This document shows positions 1 to 8,147 of a stretch of 64,000 bases of DNA, piece after piece (the stretch's first letter is position 1; the number at the start of each line of letters is the position of its first letter). The notes under the pieces were generated by a model, which did no database searches, was not told the origin of the DNA, and was given only the letters and a program-made list of their open reading frames with translations. Source of the stretch: Burkholderia sp. GAS332 (lineage in GTDB: Bacteria > Pseudomonadota > Gammaproteobacteria > Burkholderiales > Burkholderiaceae); assembly GCA_900142905.1 (NCBI GenBank), contig FSRV01000001.1:4650001-4714000 (forward strand), given 5' to 3'. A program made the translations under genes and the position numbers.

Positions 1-1
1 C

Positions 2-88
2 GCTGTGCTGCGCGGCGAAGCGCCCGTACCGAGCGCGATCGAACGGCAAGTGGAGTTGATCGTCGATGTCGCGAAAACGGCCGTGTAA
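2..88 (+). CDS. 3' end of an unidentified protein
   Basis: The first 87 bases read through 28 sense codons to a TAA with no interruption (ending ...ELIVDVAKTAV). The codon choice is GC-rich like that of the neighbours, so this is most likely the C-terminus of a gene that starts before the window. The visible piece holds no motif that identifies a family. Confidence 0.5.
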   Translation, partial: AVLRGEAPVPSAIERQVELIVDVAKTAV

Positions 89-157
89 CGTGCGCGGCGT
101 GAGGGCGACGCAGCACTTGCGGCGTCACACTCGCACGCCGAATATGAAGGACGCGGG

Positions 158-187
158 TTGACACGCCGCTGCGAGCCGTCATACATT
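158..187 (+). promoter_or_regulatory. Sigma-70-type promoter of the leucine leader
   Basis: A perfect -35 hexamer TTGACA (158-163) is followed after 18 bases by TACATT (182-187), a good -10. A start about 6-7 bases downstream falls on or next to the A of the leader ATG at 194, so the leader mRNA may be almost leaderless. That last point is inference. Confidence 0.6.
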
Positions 188-193
188 AGACCT

Positions 194-268
194 ATGCGTT
201 CCCTTCCGAACACCCTCCGAATTACCTCCGGCCGCCTAGCGCGGCCCCTATCGCTACGTCTAGCGTAA
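194..268 (+). CDS. leuL: Leucine leader peptide (attenuator)
   Basis: A 24-codon ORF encodes MRSLPNTLRITSGRLARPLS followed by LRLA. Six of 24 residues are leucine, and four of these (codons 15, 19, 21, 23) use CTA, a rare leucine codon in this GC-rich genome, clustered just before the TAA. The last codons form the 5' arm of a perfect 10-bp stem-loop (252-281). This is the classic design of a leader peptide whose translation senses charged leucyl-tRNA and controls the downstream leu gene. No Shine-Dalgarno sequence is visible, in keeping with a start close to the +1 site. The family role is established knowledge; that this leader is active is inferred. Confidence 0.7.
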   Translation: MRSLPNTLRITSGRLARPLSLRLA

Positions 269-281
269 GTCAGACGTAGCG
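252..281 (+). promoter_or_regulatory. Attenuator stem-loop overlapping the leader stop
   Basis: CGCTACGTCT (252-261) and AGACGTAGCG (272-281) form a perfect 10-bp stem with a 10-base loop containing the leader TAA. The 5' arm contains two of the CTA leucine codons, so a ribosome stalled there would prevent folding. Confidence 0.6.
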
Positions 282-329
282 CCGCGCGTTGGCAGCTTGA
301 ATCACCCCGATTAGTTGCCCAAAGCGCGG
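282..329 (+). promoter_or_regulatory. Second attenuator stem-loop, candidate terminator or antiterminator
   Basis: CCGCGC (282-287) pairs with GCGCGG (324-329). The stem continues with TTGGCA (289-294) against TGCC-AA (316-322) around one mismatch and one bulge. It begins directly after the first stem-loop. No T-run follows, so it is not a textbook intrinsic terminator. Confidence 0.4.
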
Positions 330-389
330 TCCTCAAAGCAGTTCCGCCGTTTCCGTTTCACCCCGACCGTAGTTCTTCACAACCTGTAG

Positions 390-1478
<1,089 letters not shown>

Positions 1479-1489
1479 GCTCAAGAGGC

Positions 1490-1873
1490 TCACTCGATCG
1501 CGCAACGCGTCGCCTGCCAGGCGATCAGGCGCCATTGCCCATCTTCCTGGGTATGAATCGCCGTGTACGCGATCGGAAACAGCAACGCTCCGTTGTTGGC
1601 TTCCATCTCGATCAGCGCGCGGCCGGTGACGACGCAGGTCTCTCGCCCCACCGGCAGCACCTCTTGCGACTGCACCTCGATCTGCCGATAGCGGCGGCGC
1701 CCCGCAGTAATGCCGTCGATGAACTGCCGCTTCGTTTCGCGCTTGCCGTTCGTATGGACATAGCTCACGTTGTCTGCGAGCAGCGTATCGAGCGACTGCC
1801 CGTCGCCGTCGACCATCGCACGAAAGCGCTCTCTCTCGAGCCCGCGAATCGCTTCGATTATCTTTGCCGCCAT
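1490..1873 (-). CDS. NTF2-like (DUF4440/SnoaL-type) protein
   Basis: A 127-residue protein with the single cone-shaped NTF2-like fold expected from its pattern: an N-terminal helical part (IIEAIRGLERERFRAMV), the ADNVSYVHTNGK segment, and a C-terminal beta-sheet ending in DGQWRLIAWQATR. This family includes ketosteroid-isomerase-like enzymes and many proteins of unknown role. No catalytic residues allow a substrate to be named. It is convergent with the leuA-like gene; a short stem-loop (1475-1493) overlaps both gene ends. Confidence 0.75.
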   Translation of the reverse strand: MAAKIIEAIRGLERERFRAMVDGDGQSLDTLLADNVSYVHTNGKRETKRQFIDGITAGRRRYRQIEVQSQEVLPVGRETCVVTGRALIEMEANNGALLFPIAYTAIHTQEDGQWRLIAWQATRCAIE

Positions 1874-1916
1874 TGCTCAGCCCCTTGCACCGGTGAGCCG
1901 AACGTGGCCACGGTCG

Positions 1917-2480
1917 TCAGAAGTTATATTGCAAATATAGCTGGTGGAAATTTATACCAGGATTGGGCTCTTTGATACCGCCGTTAGAAATATGCTGGAA
2001 GCGGTAGCCCGCCTCGTACTGCTGGCGGCTGCCGAATTGCAGCCCGACGCCCGCCATGGGGGCGAATTGGAACGCTGTGGCGAGCGTGAGGTCAGAAGAG
2101 ATTCTCGGACTCGAAAGAAGGCGGATGCCGGCGCCCGCCTCGATATAAGGGCGAATCGCCCCCGCTGCGTCGATGAAGCGAATGATCGGCGTCACACCGA
2201 TTTCGCCGATGTTCTCGTGTACATTCCCTTCGTCGGTATGCCACCAGGCCACGTGCGCTTCGCCGATTAGCGAAAAGTGCCAGTCGCCGATCTGCCACCA
2301 TGTCAGATTCGGATCCCAGACCAGGCCGAGATCGAGTTTTTTTATGTGGTGATCGCCCACTCCGCCGGCAATCTGCACGCCGAACTGATCGGCTGCGGCC
2401 AGTCCTGATGCACCCAACAGAATCGCGGCCGCAGCGCCTTTTAGAGCCAGACCACGCAAAGCATTTTTTTTGTTGATCAT
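1917..2480 (-). CDS. pagL: PagL-type lipid A 3-O-deacylase
   Basis: An outer-membrane beta-barrel of 187 residues with a signal peptide (about 1-30, ending in SGLAAA). PagL enzymes remove the 3-O-linked acyl chain of lipid A. The family signature is present near the C-terminus: H163-I-S165-N, then KEPNPGI, with a terminal aromatic residue (F187) as expected for an outer-membrane protein. The acidic member of the known PagL triad would fall at residue 177, where this protein has Asn. Start ATG 2480 follows a short AT-rich stretch. It stands alone, divergent from rpoH. Confidence 0.8.
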   Translation of the reverse strand: MINKKNALRGLALKGAAAAILLGASGLAAADQFGVQIAGGVGDHHIKKLDLGLVWDPNLTWWQIGDWHFSLIGEAHVAWWHTDEGNVHENIGEIGVTPIIRFIDAAGAIRPYIEAGAGIRLLSSPRISSDLTLATAFQFAPMAGVGLQFGSRQQYEAGYRFQHISNGGIKEPNPGINFHQLYLQYNF

Positions 2481-2728
2481 CGAACACCCGACCTAGCCGA
2501 ACGTTGATTACCTTCGCATTGTTGCGTCTATTCTAAAGACAATCCTGATTCGGCGGATCGTATGAAGAAACCTAAATTTCTGCAATTAGTCACTTCATTT
2601 CTGGAAAAAATAGGTCATTTGTAAGAATAGAGGTGACGTGTTAGATAATTCCTGCGACACGCGCACGCCGAATAGTAGGGGTCTTCCACTACTATCAAAA
2701 CCAAAATTTCAATAGGAAATTGCGGAAC

Positions 2729-2758
2729 TTGGATGCCCCTACAGCCTCTAAGTATTAG
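2729..2758 (+). promoter_or_regulatory. Candidate rpoH promoter
   Basis: TTGGAT (2729-2734), an 18-base spacer and TATTAG (2753-2758) make a fair sigma-70-type promoter. Its -10 hexamer overlaps the left arm of the CIRCE operator, so bound HrcA would block it. Confidence 0.4.
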
Positions 2759-2781
2759 CACTCGACAAATCAGAGTGCTAA
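2755..2781 (+). promoter_or_regulatory. CIRCE operator (HrcA binding site) of rpoH
   Basis: TTAGCACTC (2755-2763), 9 bases, GAGTGCTAA (2773-2781): an exact match to the CIRCE consensus TTAGCACTC-N9-GAGTGCTAA bound by the heat-shock repressor HrcA. It lies 62 bases before the rpoH start. HrcA control of rpoH is known in beta-proteobacteria, joining the HrcA and sigma-32 responses. Confidence 0.92.
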
Positions 2782-2842
2782 CATCCAACGCTGGAGTCGT
2801 TAACTGAATACGCTTTTGTCTGATTCCAAAGGAGCTTCCTAC

Positions 2843-3778
<936 letters not shown>

Positions 3779-3832
3779 CACTTAAAACCTTGATTCGCGC
3801 CGGCTGGTCCGGCGCGCGCTGTTTCGCTGCAG

Positions 3833-3866
3833 AGCCCTGCCCTCGCAAGAAGGCAGGGCTTTTTTG
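3833..3866 (+). terminator. Rho-independent terminator of rpoH
   Basis: AGCCCTGCC (3833-3841) pairs with GGCAGGGCT (3852-3860), a perfect 9-bp stem followed directly by a T-run (3860-3865). Confidence 0.92.
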
Positions 3867-3945
3867 TGCCCGCTCGACGCTGCACGCGCTCAATCGTAGA
3901 CGCATGCGCACTGACTCAAGAAGATGCCCGCCAAACACGCGTTTC

Positions 3946-3975
3946 TTGACGTATCACAAACCTCATAGCAATACT
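3946..3975 (+). promoter_or_regulatory. Candidate cyd operon promoter
   Basis: TTGACG (3946-3951), an 18-base spacer and AATACT (3970-3975), about 150 bases before cydP. Confidence 0.35.
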
Positions 3976-4127
3976 GTCCGCACGGAGCGACGTTCGCGAC
4001 CCAATGCCGCAGTGCCGAACGCGTGCGCACATGGTCATCGCTCCTAGAATCGGGATGCACTCGCCAGACCGCTCAGGCGGCCTGGATTTAGCCGGATTCA
4101 CCGGCATGAAGTCGCCTTCGACCGATC

Positions 4128-4388
4128 ATGACCATAGCCCTGAATCGCCATACCACCCCTCGCTCGAGCCTGCGCAAACGGCTCGCCGCCTGGGTGCGCG
4201 GTCCGACGCTGGCGCGGGATATCGCCATCGTCCTCACCATCAAATTCGCACTGCTGATGGTGCTCAAATACGCATTCTTCAATCATCCGCAGGCGGAGCA
4301 TATGTCGTTGCCGCCTGAACAAGTCGCGCAGGCGCTGCTGTCCGTGCCTGCCTCGCATCCGTCCCAAGGTGATCAACATGCCCGTTAG
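4128..4388 (+). CDS. cydP: Cytochrome bd oxidase accessory small subunit CydP
   Basis: An 86-residue protein with one predicted membrane helix (about 29-49, DIAIVLTIKFALLMVLKYAFF) and a soluble C-terminus. Small proteins of this form are encoded directly before cydA in beta-proteobacteria and are annotated as CydP, a putative small subunit or assembly partner of the bd oxidase. It overlaps the cydA start by 11 bases, so the two are translationally coupled. No strong ribosome binding site is seen before ATG 4128. Confidence 0.75.
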   Translation: MTIALNRHTTPRSSLRKRLAAWVRGPTLARDIAIVLTIKFALLMVLKYAFFNHPQAEHMSLPPEQVAQALLSVPASHPSQGDQHAR

Positions 4389-5973
4389 CGAAGTCGTAGA
4401 ACTGTCGCGCCTCCAGTTCGCCATCACGGCGCTTTATCACTTTCTGTTCGTGCCGCTCACGCTCGGTCTATCCTGGTTGCTCGTCATCATGGAGTCCGTC
4501 TATGTGATGACCGGCAAGCAGATCTACAAGGACATGACCCAGTTCTGGGGCAAGCTGTTCGGCATCAATTTTGCGATGGGCGTCACCACAGGTCTCACGC
4601 TGGAATTCCAGTTCGGCACCAACTGGTCGTACTACTCGCACTACGTCGGCGACATTTTCGGCGTGCCGCTGGCCGTTGAAGGTTTGATGGCGTTCTTCCT
4701 CGAGTCGACCTTCGTCGGCCTGTTCTTCTTCGGCTGGAAGCGGCTCTCGAAAGTGCAGCACGTGAGCGTTACATTTCTCGTCGCACTCGGCTCGAACCTG
4801 TCGGCGCTGTGGATTCTGGTGGCCAACGGCTGGATGAACAATCCGGTCGGCGCCACCTTCAACTATCAGACCATGCGCATGGAACTCGACAGCATCTTCT
4901 CGGTGCTGTTCAACCCGGTCGCGCAGGTGAAGTTCGTGCACACCGTATCAGCCGGCTACGTGACCGCTTCGATGTTCGTGCTCGGTGTGTCGTCGTGGTA
5001 TCTGTTGAAGCGCCGCGACACCGAGTTCGCCTTGCGTTCGTTCGCCATCGCCGCCGGCTTCGGTCTGGCATCGACGTTGTGCGTGATCGTGCTGGGCGAC
5101 GAATCCGGTTACCGCACCGGTGAAGTTCAGCAGGTCAAGCTGGCCGCCATCGAATCCGAATGGGAAACGGCACCCGCGCCTGCCCCCTTCACGATCATCG
5201 GCATTCCAAACCAGAAGGAAGAACGCACCGACTATGCGATTCGCATTCCGTATGCGCTCGGCCTGATTGCCACACGCTCGATCGACGAACCGGTGGTCGG
5301 CCTGAAAGAACTGATGGCGCAGAACGAAGTGCGCATCAAGAACGGCATGCTCGCCTACGCCGCGCTGCAAAGGCTTAAACAGGGCGACGCCACAGACGAA
5401 GTCAAAGCCGCTTTCGACGCACACAAGGAGGACCTCGGCTACGGCTTGATGCTCAAGCAGTTCACCCCGAACGTCACCGATGCCACGCCGGATCAGATCG
5501 TGCAAGCCGCCAAGAAGACGATCCCGCCGGTGGCGCCCGTGTTCTTCTCGTTCCGCCTGATGGTCGGCCTCGGCATCCTGTTCCTTGCGACCTTCGTGCT
5601 GGCGTTCTGGTTCTGCGCGCAACGTTCCTTGTTGCTGGAGAAGCGCCGCTGGTTCCTGCGCTGGGCGGTGTGGGCGATTCCGTTGCCGTGGCTGGCTGCT
5701 GAGTTCGGCTGGATCGTCGCTGAAGTGGGCCGTCAACCGTGGACCATCGCCGGCATTCTGCCGACCGCATTGTCCGCCTCGAGCCTGACGCCGGGTGATC
5801 TGTACCTGAGCATTGCCGGCTTCGTCGTGTTCTACACGGTGCTGTTCATCATCGAAATCATGCTGATGTTCAAGTACGCGCGACTTGGGCCTTCGTCGTT
5901 GCACACCGGGCGCTATCACCACGAACAACAACAGCCGCTGAATCAGCCGCTGCCGACCAACACGGCCGCATGA
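4378..5973 (+). CDS. cydA: Cytochrome bd ubiquinol oxidase subunit I
   Basis: Subunit I of the quinol oxidase that reduces oxygen to water at low oxygen. The 531-residue protein has the expected membrane helices, the haem-ligand His in ALYHFLFVPLTLGLSW (H21), and the quinol-site GRQPW motif late in the sequence. The periplasmic Q-loop (roughly residues 255-390) is long, as in the E. coli-type L subfamily. ATG 4378 is preferred over an in-frame GTG at 4369 because AAGGTGATC is well placed as its ribosome site. Operon cydP-cydA-cydB-cydX. Confidence 0.97.
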   Translation: MPVSEVVELSRLQFAITALYHFLFVPLTLGLSWLLVIMESVYVMTGKQIYKDMTQFWGKLFGINFAMGVTTGLTLEFQFGTNWSYYSHYVGDIFGVPLAVEGLMAFFLESTFVGLFFFGWKRLSKVQHVSVTFLVALGSNLSALWILVANGWMNNPVGATFNYQTMRMELDSIFSVLFNPVAQVKFVHTVSAGYVTASMFVLGVSSWYLLKRRDTEFALRSFAIAAGFGLASTLCVIVLGDESGYRTGEVQQVKLAAIESEWETAPAPAPFTIIGIPNQKEERTDYAIRIPYALGLIATRSIDEPVVGLKELMAQNEVRIKNGMLAYAALQRLKQGDATDEVKAAFDAHKEDLGYGLMLKQFTPNVTDATPDQIVQAAKKTIPPVAPVFFSFRLMVGLGILFLATFVLAFWFCAQRSLLLEKRRWFLRWAVWAIPLPWLAAEFGWIVAEVGRQPWTIAGILPTALSASSLTPGDLYLSIAGFVVFYTVLFIIEIMLMFKYARLGPSSLHTGRYHHEQQQPLNQPLPTNTAA

Positions 5974-6007
5974 TTCGCCGCCACTCTGTTCCTAGGGAAA
6001 GATCATC

Positions 6008-7144
6008 ATGGATTACGCAACCCTCAAACTGATCTGGTGGGTGTTGATCGGCGTACTGCTGATTGGCTTCGCGCTCACCGACGGCTTCGACATGGGCGCG
6101 GCGATTCTGCTGCCGTTCATCGCCAAAACCGACGCGGAGCGGCGCATCGTCGTGAACACGGTCGGCGCGACGTGGGAAGGCAATCAGGTGTGGCTCATCA
6201 CAGCGGGCGGCGCGATGTTCGCCGCGTGGCCGCTGGTGTACGCCGCATCGTTCTCCGGCTTCTACTTCGCGATGCTGCTGGTGCTGTTCTCACTGTTCTT
6301 CCGGCCGGTCGGCTTCGACTACCGCAGCAAACGTGAAGACCCGCGCTGGCGCAGCGCGTGGGATTGGGCGTTGTTTGTCGGCGGCTTCGTCCCCGCGCTG
6401 GTGTTCGGCGTCGCGTTCGGCAACCTGCTGCAAGGCGTGCCGTTCTCGTTCGACACCGATCTGCGCGTTACCTATCACGGCAGCTTTTTCGCGCTGCTCA
6501 ACCCGTTCGCCGTGCTGTGCGGGCTCGTTAGCGTGTCGATGCTGGCCGCGCACGGCGCCGCCTTCGTGAAGATGAAGGCGGACGACGTCGTCGCCGAGCG
6601 TGCATCGCTCGCGCTGCGGATCGCTTCGCTCGCCGCTGTGGTGCTGTTCCTGCTTGCTGGTGCACTGATCGCGACAATGATCGGCGGCTACCAGATCATC
6701 GACGCCGCGCCGCTCGATACGGTGGCCAATCCGTTGCTGAAGAACGTAATCGGTGCGCCCGGCCTGTGGCTCACCAACTACGCAAACTATCCGTGGATGG
6801 TGAGCGCACCGGTGGCCGGTCTGGTCGGCGGCGTACTTGCCTTGTTGCTGGCGCGCTCGCGCTTTGAAAAGAGCGCCTTCCTGTCGACCTCGCTGATGAT
6901 CATCGGCATCATTCTGACGGCGGGTTTCTCGATGTTCCCCTTCATCATGCCCTCCTCGCTCGACGGCCGCAGCAGCCTCACCGTGTGGGACTCCACCTCG
7001 AGCCGCATGACGCTGCAGATCATGCTGATCGCCGTGATCATCTTCCTGCCGATCGTCCTGATCTACACAAGCTGGGTGTATCGCGTGATGCGAGGCAAGG
7101 TGACCGCCGCGGCGCTCGAAGAAAATCACCATTCGATGTATTGA
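6008..7144 (+). CDS. cydB: Cytochrome bd ubiquinol oxidase subunit II
   Basis: A 378-residue polytopic membrane protein of the CydB family, with the typical start ([20 protein letters not shown], then [10 protein letters not shown]) and the segment [14 protein letters not shown]. It pairs with CydA. The gap to cydA is 34 bases with AGGGAAAG before ATG 6008; cydX follows 28 bases later. Confidence 0.97.
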   Translation: MDYATLKLIWWVLIGVLLIGFALTDGFDMGAAILLPFIAKTDAERRIVVNTVGATWEGNQVWLITAGGAMFAAWPLVYAASFSGFYFAMLLVLFSLFFRPVGFDYRSKREDPRWRSAWDWALFVGGFVPALVFGVAFGNLLQGVPFSFDTDLRVTYHGSFFALLNPFAVLCGLVSVSMLAAHGAAFVKMKADDVVAERASLALRIASLAAVVLFLLAGALIATMIGGYQIIDAAPLDTVANPLLKNVIGAPGLWLTNYANYPWMVSAPVAGLVGGVLALLLARSRFEKSAFLSTSLMIIGIILTAGFSMFPFIMPSSLDGRSSLTVWDSTSSRMTLQIMLIAVIIFLPIVLIYTSWVYRVMRGKVTAAALEENHHSMY

Positions 7145-7172
7145 TCAGGCATACGATTAACAGGAGTTTGTG

Positions 7173-7289
7173 ATGTGGTATTTCAGTTGGCTTCTCGGCA
7201 TTGGCGTGGCGTTGGCGTTCGGCATCATCAACGTGATGTGGCTGGAATCGCGCGGGCCGTTGGAAGCGGGTAAGCAAAAGACTCGCTGA
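7173..7289 (+). CDS. cydX: Cytochrome bd oxidase small subunit CydX
   Basis: A 38-residue protein starting MWYFSWLLGIGVALAFGIIN, then VMWLE and a polar tail. This is the CydX pattern: a single membrane helix beginning with MWYFxWxLG. CydX stabilises the haems of the CydAB core. AGGAG lies 8 bases before ATG 7173, and the bidirectional terminator at 7337 ends the operon. Confidence 0.9.
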   Translation: MWYFSWLLGIGVALAFGIINVMWLESRGPLEAGKQKTR

Positions 7290-7336
7290 TGCAGCCGTTG
7301 CCGGCCACGCGCCGGTCAACGCGAGCCGGAAAACGC

Positions 7337-7373
7337 AAAAACGGCACCTTGATTCAAGGTGCCGTTTTTTTTC
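7337..7373. terminator. Bidirectional terminator between cydX and the nagE fragment
   Basis: AAAAACGGCACCTTG (7337-7351) pairs perfectly with CAAGGTGCCGTTTTT (7355-7369) around a 3-base loop. T-runs follow on both strands, so it can serve cydX and the convergent minus-strand gene. Confidence 0.93.
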
Positions 7374-7449
7374 TGTGCGAGGCGCGACAGAATGCAGCGC
7401 CTGCCTGCTCGCAGGTTGCCTGCATCCGAGGTCAGCGCAGCTCGAAGCC

Positions 7450-7893
7450 TCAATGAAATTGCGTGCGCTGTGGCACCGCACCCGCACCCGCACCCGGTGA
7501 CAGACGCGTCGCCAATTGTGCGGCGTAGCGCCGAGCTGCATCGCCAATGACGATGTGAAAGGTATCCGCCGAGACCCATGCCGTATAGAGCGTCGCCAAA
7601 CGTTGACGATCCACCGCCGACGGATCGCGAACCACGATCCGCAGACGCGTTGCCGCTACAGCATCCAGCGATGCCACATTGCCCGCGCCGCCGAACACCG
7701 CGAGCCAGCGCAGGGGATCCGGGCCGAGCGGACCACCCTGTGCACCGCTGGCTGCCGCAGCAGTAGCCACGGGCTTCACAGCGTCTCTACCACCTTGCGC
7801 GATCACCGTGCGGACTTCATCCGCGACGGTGTCCGCTTCCGGTCCGGTGATTACCTGCACGTTGATGAGACAGATTGCTGACCGCATTGACAT
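7450..7893 (-). CDS. Partial duplicate of the NagE C-terminal IIB-like region
   Basis: This 147-residue ORF repeats the C-terminal part of nagE (8148-9926). From NVQVITGPEAD on it follows NagE, including AASGAQGGPL, DPLRWLAVFGGAGNV and SADTFHIVIGDAARRYAAQ, with scattered substitutions. The homology runs about 20 bases past the stop (CTCGAAGCCTC in both copies). The copy lacks the IIC domain and the true IIB with its phosphorylatable Cys, so it cannot act as a transporter. An AGGAG eight bases before ATG 7893 and an intact frame leave open that it is translated. It lies beyond the nagE terminator. Remnant of a tandem duplication is the likeliest reading. Confidence 0.7.
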   Translation of the reverse strand: MSMRSAICLINVQVITGPEADTVADEVRTVIAQGGRDAVKPVATAAAASGAQGGPLGPDPLRWLAVFGGAGNVASLDAVAATRLRIVVRDPSAVDRQRLATLYTAWVSADTFHIVIGDAARRYAAQLATRLSPGAGAGAVPQRTQFH

Positions 7894-8051
7894 GAGCAAC
7901 TCCTGGGCGCGAGCGAAAACGCGTTGCCGACATGACAAGGCGCTCGAATCTCATTAGTTAGCTTACCAAATCGTTTTCAACGAGAGCCATCGTTACGCAT
8001 AACATGCGTCGCTGCGCCACTGCGTCGCACCGCTACGCCTCTACCTTGCAT

Positions 8052-8082
8052 AAAAAAAGCCTCCGGAATCCCGGAGGCTTTT
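8052..8082 (-). terminator. Terminator of the nag operon
   Basis: On the minus strand AAAAGCCTCCGG pairs with CCGGAGGCTTTT (plus-strand arms 8055-8066 and 8071-8082), followed by further Ts. It sits 66 bases after the nagE stop. Confidence 0.92.
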
Positions 8083-8147
8083 CGAATAACGTGGCTCACG
8101 AACTGAGCGGAAAACTGAAGTCAGCTCAGCTCGAAGCCTCGATAGGA

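Larger units (their letters stand above)
2481..2842. other. Divergent control region between pagL and rpoH
   Basis: This 362-base gap is clearly more AT-rich than the surroundings (about 2500-2790). It carries the rpoH promoter and a CIRCE element (2755-2781). Nothing else recognisable is present. Confidence 0.5.
3779..4127. other. Gap between rpoH and the cyd operon
   Basis: It holds the rpoH terminator (3833-3866) and a candidate cyd promoter (3946-3975). The sequence at 3946-3959 (TTGACGTATCACAA) resembles an FNR/Anr box only loosely. No gene is visible. Confidence 0.4.

Noticed and set aside
3946..3959. FNR/Anr box upstream of cydP
   Set aside because: TTGACGTATCACAA matches TTGAT-N4-ATCAA poorly in the right half; not enough to call an oxygen-sensing site.
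7450..7938. Reading the nagE duplicate as a separate functional EIIB
   Set aside because: The phosphorylatable Cys is lacking and only the second, Cys-less domain is present.
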